DNA of 64,000 nt from Sambucus nigra (GCA_949130495.1 OX422213.1:57572678-57636677); one strand, 5' to 3'. Counted from the stretch's first letter, positions 43,989 through 55,294 are shown. Made by a program: numbers and translations. Notes: a model not told the origin generated them from the sequence alone.

Positions 43989-44767
43989 TTCTTTGTTTAG
44001 ATTTCGCTTAGCGAGACACCCCACGCACGAATAGGGCATAGTGTTGAGATTTGGGAAATGTTAGCCCTTACTACTTGGGTTAACTAGAGAATTTCATGTA
44101 TATTGCGCTAGGTTGCTTTTAGATTGAGAGGTAAGAAATTATATTATTGTTAACTGCAAGAGAATTACGCAGTTAACTGTCATGCATTTTAGTCACATGG
44201 TAATCATATCAAACCGGGCCCTGACCCGTATATATTTCTTTGTTGTGCATGCAACTCTTTCTCCGTTCAGGTTCTCTTCCACGAGGAAACCCGTATTGAC
44301 ATTCCATTCCAGTGGTCATGGAGCTATGGCATATCGCGGATGTTTAAGGTAATTTGTAGTAGACGCCTCTTTCCATTGTACTCAAGTTATGTTCAGTTTA
44401 TTTATTCCGGCGTGTTGCCCAATGCATTGCACTCAATTATTATACTGTAATAATTATTGTGTAATATTCGGTGTAACTAATTGTATTGGTCTGTTCACCG
44501 ACAGCTTATTCGGTGATTATTTATTACATTGTTATCCCTTATTCATTGATTTTTGATATCCACCGTTCTTGCAAATGGGATTGTCTAAATGTTTTCTTTT
44601 ATTTTCAAAACTTTAAATTTGACAGTCCGTTTTCTAAAATGATTGGTGGTTATCTCGTATTATTATTTTAATCGACATTGATGCTGAGGATGGACCACCT
44701 ATTATTCCTGTAATTATTAGAGTATTGGGCTGGTCACCTGTTATTTTAGTAGGCGGGTTGTCACAGA

Positions 44768-44779
44768 TGGTATCAGAGC
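44768..44779 (+). promoter_or_regulatory. Element E primer binding site (initiator tRNA-Met)
   Basis: TGGTATCAGAGC, two bases after the LTR end. Confidence 0.9.
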
Positions 44780-44871
44780 ATTAGGTTCTAGAGTCCTTAG
44801 GAATCTGTGCGGACGTATTTCGCTTTCAGCGTTACTTATGATTTGATATAGAGCCCTAAGATTAAGATCGT

Positions 44872-44991
44872 TGATTTCTCCTGTGAGTTTTCGTTCTCCT
44901 GCTATGCTGTGAGAACCCCGAAGATATTTTACACGTTCGTGTGAGACTCATAAGTCGTGTGATTTCTCTTGTGAGTTTTCGTTCTCCTGCT
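44872..44991 (+). repeat. duplicated leader motif next to the E deletion junction
   Basis: GATTTCTC.TGTGAGTTTTCGTTCTCCTGCTA occurs at 44873-44905 and 44961-44992. The second copy ends exactly where the truncated LTR begins (44988-44990). Confidence 0.85.
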
Positions 44992-47474
44992 AGATGTTGA
45001 TTTAATATGATAAATTGCATGTGTGGTTAGGTTTTTGGGAGGTTTAATCCATAAATTGGTATTTGTTGATTTTGATAATTAAACCCTTAATCTTGTGTTT
45101 TAATTTTATTTGAGGAGAAATAATTAGTTACTTGATGTGTAGTAATATTTGTTGTTTTGGTTGGGTGAAATAACGGATAAAAGCTTGGAGGTTTTGTTAA
45201 TGGCCGAAACAGCTTCTCGGAGAAGAAGTTGGCCGCCAGGATCGATCGATCGAGCCTTAGGGATCGATCGATCGATCGACCCCTTCTGAAAAGGTGGGAT
45301 TTTTTTCTAGTTTTGTTTTAGGCCTTCTCTTTTAGGTTCGAGGTTTAGGAACCTTCTTTTGGGAAGTAATTGGGAGTCCTAGAGGGTTGTGTTGGGTAGA
45401 CTAATGTCGTAGGCTAAGATTGTATAATTAGGCTTACCCTGAGGGCTAGTTTGTATAGGTTAATGTCCGAATAAAATAGGAAGTTAATCTAAAGTTAAAT
45501 TGGAGATAAAATGTAAATTTTGAGACTTTTGGGAGATACTCCTTGAGGGAGGCTCATTTTAATGGTTTATGAAATTGTTTGAACTTTTGGAGACTAGTTT
45601 GAGGATAGTGGCACTTTGGGTCTTAGGTCATAAATAAAATATGACTTAATAAGAATGAAATGCATATTCTAAAACATGGTACTTAATGGATAAGTAAATG
45701 ATTTTTTTTGAAAATGTAAAAGTGAATGTTTTCAAACGGAAGAATAAATGATATTCATAAATGTTAAAATATGGATACACACCTCTCTAAATCGCTATCA
45801 TATGGGAAGTTGTGCGCGTGTGGTGAAGCCCCCTGGCTAATGAATGCAGGGTGGATATAATCCCTAGGCCATATGGGTGTTTATTGTACTGCGCTGGTTA
45901 GGGGATTCTGGGTGTTGTCATGACTATACCGCATGCATATGGCCACTTCCCGATGTGTGTTAGGTTCCCATCTTGTCTTGTTTGATAGGCCCTGGAAGAT
46001 GATAGCCATTTAGGGGCACCTCCAGTGGGGAAACCCGGAGGGACGGTCTTAGATTTGTTAAAGAATTTTTTTATAATAAAATGGCTTTAAATACCATACT
46101 TGGATGGAAGAAGGGAAATGGGTTAAATGATTTGGCTTCAGATGCATTTCCCGGATGAAAGAAGGGAAATGGAAGCATATGGTATGCAAAAGTATTTTTA
46201 TGATAATAAAAATGACTTTTGATTACACTTCCTGGATGAAAGAAGGGAAGTGGGATTTTATGAAAAGTATTAACCACTTTTATGTTAATAAAACTTGCTT
46301 TAAATTATATATTTTTCCTGGATGGAAGAAAGGAAGTAAAATTGGTAAAGAAAGGTTTGAAATGCATTAAATTGGTAATCATTTGATAAAATGATTCACC
46401 ATATTCATATAAATATTCCTAAAGAAAAAGTAGGAATTGTGCTTGTAGAGTTATGAAATTGATTTGGTAAACATTTGACAAAATGTTTTACCATTTATAT
46501 ATATTCCTTAAGAAGAAATAGGAATTTTATTTCTAGATGATGAATGGGTTTAGTTTATGTCTCTTGAGTAGTTGTAGATGTGACCTCCCATGCACATGCA
46601 TACATATACATATACATATTAATTTCGTGATGAGGGTCTAATGGATCTCCACGATCAACCTTTCCCAAGTAGTAGTGTATCGGGGGGGGGGGGGGGGGTT
46701 CCTTGTTTGGATTTGCTTTGCGAGATACCCCACGCACGAATAGGGCATAGTGTTGAGACTTGGGAAAAATTAGCCCTTAGTACTTGGGTTAACTAGATAA
46801 TTTCATGTATATTGCGCTAGGTTGCTTTTAGATTGAGAGGTAAGAAATTATATTATTGTTAACTGCAAGAGAATTACGCACTTAACTGTCATTCATTTTA
46901 GTCACATGGTAATCATATCAAATCGGGCCCTGACCCGCATATATTTCTTTGTTATGCATTCAACGCTTTGTCCGTTCAGGTGCTCTTTCCTGAGGACTCT
47001 CGTATTGACATTCCATTCCAGTGGTCATGGAGCTATGGCATATCGCGGATGTTGTAGGTCAGTTGTAGTAGACGCCTCTTTCCATTGTACTCTAGTTATG
47101 TTCAATTTATTTATTCGGGCATGTTTCCCAATGCATTGCACTCAATTACTATATTATAATAATTATTGTGCAATTAATGGTGTAACTAATTGTATTGGTC
47201 TGTTCACCGACAGCTTATTCGGTAATTATTTATTACACTGTTATCCCTTATCCATTGATTTTGTATATCTACCGTTCTTGCAAATGTGATTGTCTAAATG
47301 TTTTCTTTTATTTTCAAAACATTAAATTTGATAGTCCATTTTCTAAAATAATTGGTAGTTATCTCGTAATATTATTTTAATCGACAGTGATGCTGAGGAG
47401 GGACCATCTATGATTCCTGTAATTATTAGAGTATTGGGCTGGACACCTATTATTTTAGTAGGCGGGTTGTCACA
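44988..47474 (+). repeat. Element E second LTR, first 640 bp missing
   Basis: It aligns with 42231-44765 of the first LTR. It carries GATCGA pairs at 45240 and 45262 (22 bp apart; the other pair is deleted), the conserved block at 45779-45873, the four-copy motif at about 46096-46330 and a 17-G run. It ends GGGTTGTCACA. Confidence 0.9.
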
Positions 47475-47479
47475 TAAGG

Positions 47480-49098
47480 TCTGAGATTTGTCATTCAAAC
47501 CCAAGACTTTGCCAGGAGAGGCAAGTCTCTGAAGAAAGTGAGGGGACACCCAGGTCCATGCAGACTTCTAGATTGATAAACTCCTATGAAGCTAGACTCC
47601 AAGAGCAGGAGGAGGCTACTCGCCAATAGTAAGATGAAAATTCTCTCCTCAAGAGGAAAATGGAAAGGATGGAGAGAGAACTCCATCGAAGAACAAGGTG
47701 ATGCCACAACCGGACTCCTAACCCTCAACTGAGCAAGTCTCATAATCGAGGAAGGATCATGAGGCATGGGTCTGAAAGAACTGAGAAGTACTGGTCAGAT
47801 GATGACCATTCCTAACGACTATAACCAACTCACCGTTATAGGAGTCATGGTCGGCAGAATGATGACATATGAAGTTTGGTTCGAAGGGAGATAAATTAGG
47901 ACCTAGCTCATCGCGATGCCAAATATATGAGAGAAATAGATAGGAGAGCTCGCAAAACCCAAATGAAGTCCCCTTATTAAATGGTAATTGAACAAGAGGC
48001 CCCGAAAAAGTTGGCGACTCCCAGGTTCAAGATTTACGATGGGAAGACTGACCCCATTGACCATGTCATGCAATATCGGCAAGCTATGAGTCTATGTAGT
48101 CAGAATGATGAGCTCATGTGTCAAATCTTCCCTTAGAGATTCCACGATGTGGACCATAAGTTGCTTGAGAAGATACCTCATAGGTCGATCCGAAATTTCA
48201 AATCTTTGACCGAGCAATTTATAACTCATTTCATAACAAGCAGCTTCCACCCGAAGAGGATGGATGGATTTCTTACTGTGAAGAAGAAGCTGTAAGAGAA
48301 CCTCAAAGAGTATGTGAAGAGGTATTGGGAAGTGTTTAATGAAATCGAGGATTTCTTGGAGCAGGTCGCCACGACATTCTTCACAATCGCTTACAGAGAT
48401 TTTGCCTCATGCGCTAGTCCTTAACTAAGAAGGAGGCTACATACATCGACGACATGATGGATCATATTAAGAAGTACTCCAAAGTTGAGGATGTGACCCA
48501 TCTTAATGCAGGGGATAATGGTCACGTGAAGGATAGTAAAGGAGTGAAGAAAAATGAACCTCAAAAGAAAGGGAACAAGAACGGGGACAAAAATGGATCC
48601 AATAATGGAAATAAAAATGACTCCTTGAAGGCATTTCAGGATGTGAATATAGTCTTCAAGGAACCAATATACAAGATTATTGCTAAGATCAGAGATGACC
48701 CATTTATTATGTAGCCGAAGAAGATGGGAGGAGACCCATCCAAGCATAATAACGCACTAAGGTGCTCCTTTCATAAGGCGGGCAGCCACAAAACTGATAA
48801 TTGAAAAGCCCTAAAAATATCATCTCAAGGAGTTAGCCCAAGTTGGTCATGTTAATGAGGTAATGGAAAAGAAGGTAGAGAAGGTAGCAGCGAATAGAGA
48901 CCAAAGCCTCAATAACTTCCTAGAGGAGCATATCTGCCATGAGTTCATGGTGATACATGGGGCGTTAGACCTCAAGAAAATTCAAGGAAATACAACTTGG
49001 ATGGAAGTGAAGAAAACTATTGTAGTCATGCAGCCCTTTTAGATTGACCCAGCCAAAACTCAGTTTGAGAAGCGTCGACGATCGGAGGATGTCGATTA
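47480..49098 (+). pseudogene. Element D gag, main part
   Basis: A glutamate-rich N-terminal stretch (S-Y-E-A-R-L-Q-E-Q-E-E-A) lies near 47580. The core starts P-R-F-K-I-Y-D-G-K-T-D-P-I-D-H-V-M-Q-Y-R-Q-A-M near 48018, followed by F-K-S-L-T-E-Q-F-I-T-H-F and L-K-E-Y-V-K-R-Y-W, the order of the gag domain in Tat elements. R-C-S-F-H-K-A-G-S-H-K-T-D near 48760 is the zinc-binding remnant. Stops are frequent; only short open pieces survive. Confidence 0.8.
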
Positions 49099-49611
49099 TA
49101 ATAAGAACATGTGTTCACTGATGGTGACTTGATTGGGGTGAGAACCCCTAATCATGATGCGTTGGGCATCACACTTAGGATTGCCAAATAGGACGTCGAC
49201 AGATTACTTATCGACCAAGGTACCTAGTCCGAAGTTATGTACCTAGAGTTGTTCATAAAGTTGAAACTAAGCGTAGCCGATGTTAAGGATGCCACTTTTC
49301 CATTGGTAAGATTTGCTAAAAAGATTACAGTCCCTTTGGGGTAGATTGTCCTTCCAGTCAAGGCAGGAAACATTTCAAAAATGATCGAGTTTCAAGTAGT
49401 TGACATTGAATCTCCGTACCATGCCATCCTCGGCAAGGGGCTCAATGCAATGAAGGTCGTACCCTCAACGTACCATGAAAAGATGAAGTGTATAACATAT
49501 CAGAGAGTGGTCGAGATATATGAAGACCAAGCTATGGCTAGAAAATGTTTCATCATGGCCATTATGGTTGACCGACGACTTGATAGTTTTGATACGGGTG
49601 AGGGAAACTTG
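49099..49611 (+). pseudogene. Element D protease
   Basis: H-D-A-L-G-I-T-L-R-I-A-K near 49155, then D-R-L-L-I-D-Q-G-T, where the family has D-G-G-S-S, so the active-site loop is altered beyond the retained Asp. L-P-V-K-A-G-N..M-I-E-F-Q-V-V-D-I-E-S-P-Y-H-A-I-L-G and M-K-V-V-P-S-T-Y-H follow. The last piece is open from 49381 to 49755 and runs into element F's gag. Confidence 0.85.
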
Positions 49612-51230
49612 TTGTATTGTCCCACGAAAGAACTCCTCTTTCTCGAGCGAACTGTCACCCCTGATTGCATTTTACTCCCGTATAATGTTGATCAGTTCCA
49701 CTTCCGTAATGGGATATTACAAATTTTTCCAACATTTCATGGAATGGATTCGTAGAAACCATTTCTACATATCAGAGAGTTCGAAGATGCGGGCAAAACC
49801 TTTAGTGATTAATCTTGCACGCAAGATGTCGTTTGCGTAAATCTTTTTCCTTTTTTCTTCAAAGATAAATCAAAGACTTTGCTTTGGTCTCTAGCCCCGA
49901 ACTCGATCACATCATGGCAGGAAATGCAATCCAAGTTTCTTTCAAAGTTATTTCCACCACATAAAACCAAACCTGTCAAGGATCAAATTCAAGCCATTCT
50001 ACAAAGAGATAATGAGCCACTTGATATGTTTTGTGAACGATTCCAAGAGTTGGTTAACACTTTCCCCCATCATGGATTTAAGAAACATCACCTTATCTCC
50101 TTCTTCCATCACGGGCTTACAATAGCATCTAGACAACTTGTTCAAACAATGTGTGAAAGACCATTTTGGGAATTAGTTGTGAGTGATGTTGAGGCTCATC
50201 TTAAGTATGTCCCCGAGACTACTCAAGCATAGGGCACATCTGATCCTAATGCCCAAAATCGACCTCGACAAGTGTCCAATACTCTTATTGTATCCGGTCA
50301 ATATCAATTTAATCATGATATTATGGTTAACCGACGACTTGATCAATCTGAGAAGAGTATGAGGGACCTACTTGAGGTATGACCGAGAGAAGATACTAGA
50401 GACACTTGTACTTTGAAAGAAAGTATGCGCTATTTGTGAGGCAAGTCATTGAATAAAGGAATGTCCGGTGGTACCCACCTATAAAGATATGCATACATAG
50501 AAACTAGAATCTATAGGAGGGTTTAAGGGTATTTTAACGCCCCTCATGGGAACTCGTATAACCCTTCATGGAGAAACCATACTTATTTTAGCTACGGGAA
50601 ACAACAAGCTGCATTGAATCCACATTCACATGTTGCCCTACCTCCACCCCCTCCTCAATTTCAGCAAGCACACATTCAAGATCCACCTCCACACCCATAC
50701 ATTACCCCACCACGGAGGACACTTCATTATAACTTAACCTAGTTTATCCCGTCTCAAAATGCAACCAATTCCATGTTTGAGCGTATGTTCAACGAAATGC
50801 ACATGATCATATCTAGGTTATAATCTTCATTGTGTGTCCAACATAAGGGAAAATTTATGTCTCAAGGCCAAATACCTACTTAAGGTCAAGATAATGTTAC
50901 CTCTACATCTTTCTATCAACAAGAGCAATGCCAAGCTATCACCACTTTACGTAGAGGACGGGTTGTTGATTTATCACCTCCCCCACACGAGAAGCCAAAA
51001 GACAAGGAAGTTTCGCCAGACACAAAAGAGGCTGAAGATGCCCCCTTTAATGAGAGTGATAAGGAATATATTAGCGAACCCAAAATTGTTATGAAACCGC
51101 CAACCGCTGCTCCATTCCCTCAATGGTTGGCGCCACCTCAAAAGGGAGCCTCCCGTGAAAATGTGTTAGATGTTCTTAAGCAAGTGGAGCTGAATTTGTA
51201 ATTCCTTGATGTCATCCAACAAATTACTAC
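49612..51230 (+). pseudogene. Element F gag
   Basis: The conserved opening L-P-Y-N-V-D-Q-F-H-F-R-N-G-I-L-Q-I-F-P-T-F-H-G-M-D-S leads, after a stop at 49755 and frame change, into the 49879-50232 open piece with S-I-T-S-W-Q-E-M-Q-S-K-F-L, D-N-E-P-L-D-M-F-C-E-R-F-Q-E-L and C-E-R-P-F. The rest (50233-51230) is a low-complexity linker (proline-rich near 50640-50720, then acidic) with several breaks. Confidence 0.85.
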
Positions 51231-52017
51231 CTATGCCAAGGCCATTAAAGATATTTTAACCGTGAAAATATGGCTAAAGGTGAAGAAGAATGTCTTCCTA
51301 GCGCAAAATGTGAGCTCCGTTCTACTTAACGACCTTCCAACCAAGTTTAAAGATCCGGGTGCGCCCGCGATCTCAAGTATTATTGGAGAATGTCGAATTG
51401 AAATAGCCTTATTGAACTTAGGTGAGAGTGTTAATATACATCCCTAATCCATTTATAGGCAACTTGAGTTGGGTCACATTAAGTCCACATGAACCACTCT
51501 CTAATTAGCAGATCGTATAGTGAAGGTACCTCGAGGGATTGTTGAGGACGTGATAGTGCAAGTGGACACTATCTACTTCTCGGTAGACTTTGTCATTTGG
51601 GACACGGAGCCTTCCATACATTCTAGCGACCATGTTCCCATCATTTTAGGCTTCCCATTCTTAGTTACGGCTAATACCGTAATCAATACATGAAATGGGC
51701 AAATACAACTCACTTTTGGGACCATGACCCTCGAGACAATCATATTTAATGTTGATAACCAAATGGGTGTTGAAGATGAAATCCATTTGGTCGATCTCAT
51801 AGAGGAGGTAATAGAAGAGAATATCGAGAGAACCATGGGTGGGGCTGCATTATAAGCATTCCTAGTGAGAGGTGACAAAAGTGAGATCCCGTACACCGAG
51901 TATGAGCGAGAGCTTGAGGACTTGAAAGACATATTAGATGAGGGAGCGTCATTATATGAGTTTATAGATGTTCATTGGGTTTATTGATTCGAGGTATTAC
52001 CCCCGAGGGAGTAATTC
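51231..52017 (+). pseudogene. Element F protease
   Basis: F-K-D-P-G-A-P-A-I-S-S-I-I-G near 51350 and I-A-L-L-N-L-G-E-S-V-N near 51405 are the Athila protease lead and active-site loop; the catalytic Asp is Asn and the following A-S is E-S. I-Y-F-S-V-D-F-V-I-W-D and P-I-I-L-G-F-P-F-L follow near 51570-51660. Stops lie at about 51447 and 51690, then an acidic linker to RT. Confidence 0.75.
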
Positions 52018-52980
52018 TTGACACCTTTTGAAGAGAAATTTCCTACCCTTGAGTTGAAGAAACTACCCTCTAAGGTGAAATATGATTTTCTAGGAGAGAA
52101 TGAGGCATTTCCTATTTTTGTCTCCTCTAGCATAGATAAAGATCAAGAGGGTAAGTTGATGGAAATTTTGAGGAAGCATAGAGGTGATTTTGGTTGGGCT
52201 AGACAGGATTTGAAGGGTATAAGTCCCCTCATATGTACCCACGAAATCCACCTCGAGGAGGACGTGAAGTTCTCGAGGGAAATGCAAAGGTGACTAAACC
52301 CAACCATGAAAGAAGTCATTATAGCAGGAATTATAAAGTTATTAGATGCCGTGATTATTTACCCCATATCGGATAGCAAATGGGTGAGCCCAATTCATGT
52401 CGTCCCGAAGAAGTGAGGAATGACGGTGGTCGAAAATGCTAAGGGTGAATTAATTTCCCAACACACCACCACCGGGTGGCGTGCTTGCATTGATTACCAA
52501 AAACTCAATACCGGGATGAATAAAGTTCACTCCCCTTACCTTTTATTGAACGAATGCTTGAACGCATATCGGGCTACCCTTATTATTTCTTCCTTGATGA
52601 TTATTCTGGATATAACCAAATTGAGGTAGGTATACTTGATCAAGAGAAGACGACTTTTACATGTCCATTTGGTACGTTAGCTTACAAATGTATGCCTTTT
52701 GGATTGAGTAATGCTCCCGCCACTTTTCAAAGGTGCATGCTAAGTCTCTTTAGAGACATGGTAAAAAGAGTTCTTGAGGTTTTCAGGGATGACTTCAGCA
52801 TTTTTGGCCGCACTTTTGGCCAATGTTTAGCGAATCTTGAAAAATTTTTATCCTGATGTGGGAGAAGAACTTATTCCTCAATTAGGAAAAATGCCATTTC
52901 ATGGTTACCGAGGGAATATTTCTTGGCCTATAGTCTCATATAAAGGCATAGAAGTTGACCGAGACAAAAAAAAGGTGTCA
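52018..52980 (+). pseudogene. Element F reverse transcriptase
   Basis: F-G-W-A-R-Q-D-L-K-G-I near 52190 and H-E-I-H-L-E-E-D precede W-V-S-P-I-H-V-V-P-K-K and W-R-A-C-I-D-Y-Q-K-L-N. After a frame change near 52550 come Y-F-F-L-D-D-Y-S-G-Y-N-Q and F-G-L-S-N-A-P-A-T-F-Q-R. The active site reads F-R-D-D (52782-52793) where F-M-D-D is usual; both Asp are kept. Stops at 52291 and 52416 and a frame break after 52856. Confidence 0.88.
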
Positions 52981-53600
52981 TAGCCGAGCTTCTCCCACCT
53001 AAATCACTAAATGGTGTGCGCTCCTTCTTGAGCTATGCACGTTTTTATAGGTGGTTTATCAAGGACTCTAGCTCCATCGCTAGACCCTTGAGTAACCTCC
53101 TTATGAAGGAAACCCCCTTTGAGTGGAATGATTCATGCCAAGAGGCTTTTGATAAATTGAAAAGCATGTTGATTTTCACTCCTACAATGCAAGCTCTGGA
53201 TTGTTCTCTTCCATTCGAGCTTATGTGTGATGCTAGTGATTATGAGAATGGTGCTGTTTGGGGGAAAAGAAAGACAAAAAAGCTAATGTCATCTATTATG
53301 CTAGCCGAACGTTAACATGGATAAAACTTAACTACTCCATGACAGAGAAAGAGTTGCTAGTTATCGTCTTTGCTTCGCACAAATTTCGCTCATACCTTGT
53401 TGGGTCGACAATCACTTTCCTTATCGACCACATGGACCTTAAATATCTCATCACTAAGAAGGATGCTAAGTCGCGCCTAATAAGCTGGATCATACTCCTA
53501 CAAGAGTTTAATCTCTCTATAAAAGAGAAAAAGGGGTAGAAAATGTCATTTACGACCATTTGTCTCGGCACTCTTCCGACGTGCCTAGTGATCTGATACC
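52981..53600 (+). pseudogene. Element F RNase H
   Basis: F-L-S-Y-A-R-F-Y-R-W-F-I-K-D and T-P-F-E-W-N form the connection. The RNase H core follows with F-E-L-M-C-D-A-S-D-Y, Y-Y-A-S-R-T-L, N-Y-S-M-T-E-K-E-L-L-V-I-V-F-A and F-L-I-D-H-M-D-L-K-Y-L. A frame change at about 53260-53310 separates the connection from the core, with a stop at 53537. Confidence 0.88.
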
Positions 53601-54941
53601 CATAGACGAGTATTTATGGATGAGAAGCTCTTTTCTATTTCTTCTCTACCTTGGTTTGTGAATATCGTTAACTATCTTGTCATGGGAGTCATTCCTCTCA
53701 GATGGACACCGCAAGAGAAAAAGAAATTAATCACTTGGTCCCGCATGTTTTTCTATGATAACACATTCCTATTTAAATATTATTCGAACCAGCTTATCCG
53801 AAGATGTGTACTGGATGAAGAAATTCAAGATGTGATCCATTTTTCTCATACGGATGGTTGTGGAGGCCACTTCTCCAAGAATAAGATGGCCGCTAAAATT
53901 CTGTAAAGTGGCCTCTCTTGGCCCATAATATTCTGAGATGTGAACGCCTATTATAAATATTACGATAGATGCCAAAGGATAGGAGCTATTATCCTCCACG
54001 ACATGATGCCTCTAACTCCTATCCTCGTCATTGTGTATTTTTATTGTTGGGGTATTGACTTCATGGGACCATTACCTCTCTCCTTCGGCTTGTTATACAT
54101 CTTCATCGTGGTAGACAACGTCTCCAAATAGGTGAAGGAAATAGCTACCCGCACGAATGACAACAAGATGGTGATTAAGTTCCTACAAGAACACTTACTT
54201 TCTCACTTCGGTGCTTCGAAGGCGATCATAAGTGAAAATGGCACACATTTTTGCAAGAAGCCATTTCAAAGGTTGATGAGAAAGTATAGGGTTATCCACA
54301 ATATTGGAACGACTTATCACCCTCAAAAAAGTGGGAAAGCCGAGCTAGCAAATCGTGAGATCAAAACCATCCTTGAGAAGACCGTCAATCCTACCCGAAA
54401 AGATGGGTCACTAAGATTAAACAATGTGCTATGGGCTTACCGTACTGCCTACAAGAACCCCTTCAAGATGTCCCCATTTTTTTTTTGTCTATGTCAATCC
54501 TTGCCATCTCCCCATGGAGCTAGAGAACAAAGTGTATTGGTCCATCAAGAGGTTGAATTACAATCTTGATAATGCCGGAAAAACTCCCAAGATTCAATTG
54601 AATGAGTTGGAAGAGATGAACAGTGATGCAAATGAGAATTCTAAAATTTCAATCGAACGAATGAAATTCGCGCATGATAAGATAATTTGACAAAAAGAGT
54701 TTCATCCGGGACAAAAAGTGATTCTCTATAACTCTCGATTACACTTATTTCCTGGAAAGATGTGTTCAAGGTGGACGGTCCCATTTGTTGTTCGAGAAGT
54801 ATTCCCCCATGGTGCTATGTAGTTAGAAGATTCAAAAGGGGAACTACTTTAAAAGGGAATGGACAACGCCTAAAACCATTCTTTGAGTCATGCGTCAAAG
54901 AAGAAAACATCATTTAGTTATCGGACCCCATCTATGGTGAC
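53601..54941 (+). pseudogene. Element F integrase
   Basis: The zinc finger is represented by H-F-S-H-T-D-G-C-G-G-H-F and Y-Y-D-R-C-Q-R. The core has G-I-D-F-M-G-P-L-P (first Asp) near 54050, I-I-S-E-N-G-T-H-F (second Asp replaced by Glu) near 54220 and Y-H-P-Q-K-S-G-K-A-E-L-A-N-R-E-I (Glu kept) near 54330. A frameshift near a T run at 54477-54485 moves the C-terminus to the frame of M-E-L-E-N-K-V-Y-W. The end reads N-G-Q-R-L-K-P-F-F-E and a stop near 54941. Confidence 0.88.
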
Positions 54942-55212
54942 TGAATGAGAAGTACAAGAAGGTCTTCGTACCCCTAACGCATACGGGGTGATTCTTGTGT
55001 ATGGTAAACGTGAGTCAGTTAGGTTAGTTGGAGTTGGTAGGCATAGGGCACACAGGGTAGGTGTGGGAAAATAAATGTTGAGAATAAGACTAGGGTTTAG
55101 GATCACACATTGAGAGAAGTTAGGTCAGTTACTTATCGGTATAATGGTGAGATCATCTAGAGATGTTGAGAGATAAGAGAATTTAGCCATAGGGGATTCT
55201 GTATAATTTTGG

Positions 55213-55294
55213 GAACTGGAATGGTCCCTCTAGACACCGGACCAGTTCATTTTTAGGAAAAATTAAATAAAAAGGGACTGGTCCGGTCCAGTCC
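55213..55294. repeat. ACTGGTCC-type dyads
   Basis: GAACTGG at 55213 pairs with CCAGTTC at 55242-55248. At 55275-55294 GGACTGG and CCAGTCC flank TCCGGT, a near-perfect 20-bp palindrome. Confidence 0.75.

Larger units (their letters stand above)
41592..44765 (+). repeat. Element E 5' LTR (3174 bp)
   Basis: TGTAATAACCC to GGGTTGTCACA. TATA-like box at 42049, GA-rich leader at 42094-42150, palindrome pairs at 42497-42571, conserved block at 43073-43168, a four-copy motif at 43389-43630 and a 15-G run at 43974-43988. Confidence 0.92.
41592..47474 (+). mobile_element. Element E: LTR, 222-bp leader, truncated LTR (Tekay-like, internally deleted)
   Basis: Flanked by perfect TAAGG duplications (41587-41591 and 47475-47479). 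It has a full LTR, the initiator-tRNA-Met priming site, a short leader and a second LTR copy that starts at position 640 of the LTR. All coding sequence, the polypurine tract and the 3' LTR's U3 and TATA region are missing, so the deletion happened inside an inserted element or its cDNA. The LTRs share the promoter spacing, palindrome pairs and conserved block of element A, placing it near that lineage. Confidence 0.85.
41041..49611 (+). mobile_element. Element D: Tat-lineage gypsy, truncated after protease, hosting element E
   Basis: LTR end, priming site and gag start (ATG 41520) precede element E, which sits between duplicated TAAGG. Gag resumes at 47480 and is followed by protease. The sequence passes into Athila-type gag of element F at about 49611; RT, RNase H, integrase and 3' LTR of D are absent. 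Its priming site, gag and protease resemble those of C, but it is a different family. Confidence 0.8.
49612..54941 (+). mobile_element. Element F: Athila-lineage gypsy, both LTRs not recognised
   Basis: Gag, protease, RT, RNase H and integrase occur in order on the plus strand with Athila-type motifs (S-L-A-P-N-S-I-T-S-W-Q-E-M in gag, P-F-G-L-S-N-A-P-A-T-F-Q in RT, N-G-Q-R-L-K-P-F-F-E at the end of integrase). No 5' LTR or priming site exists on the left; it is fused to element D's protease. On the right an LTR could lie in 54942-55600 but no partner copy is available. Confidence 0.85.
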
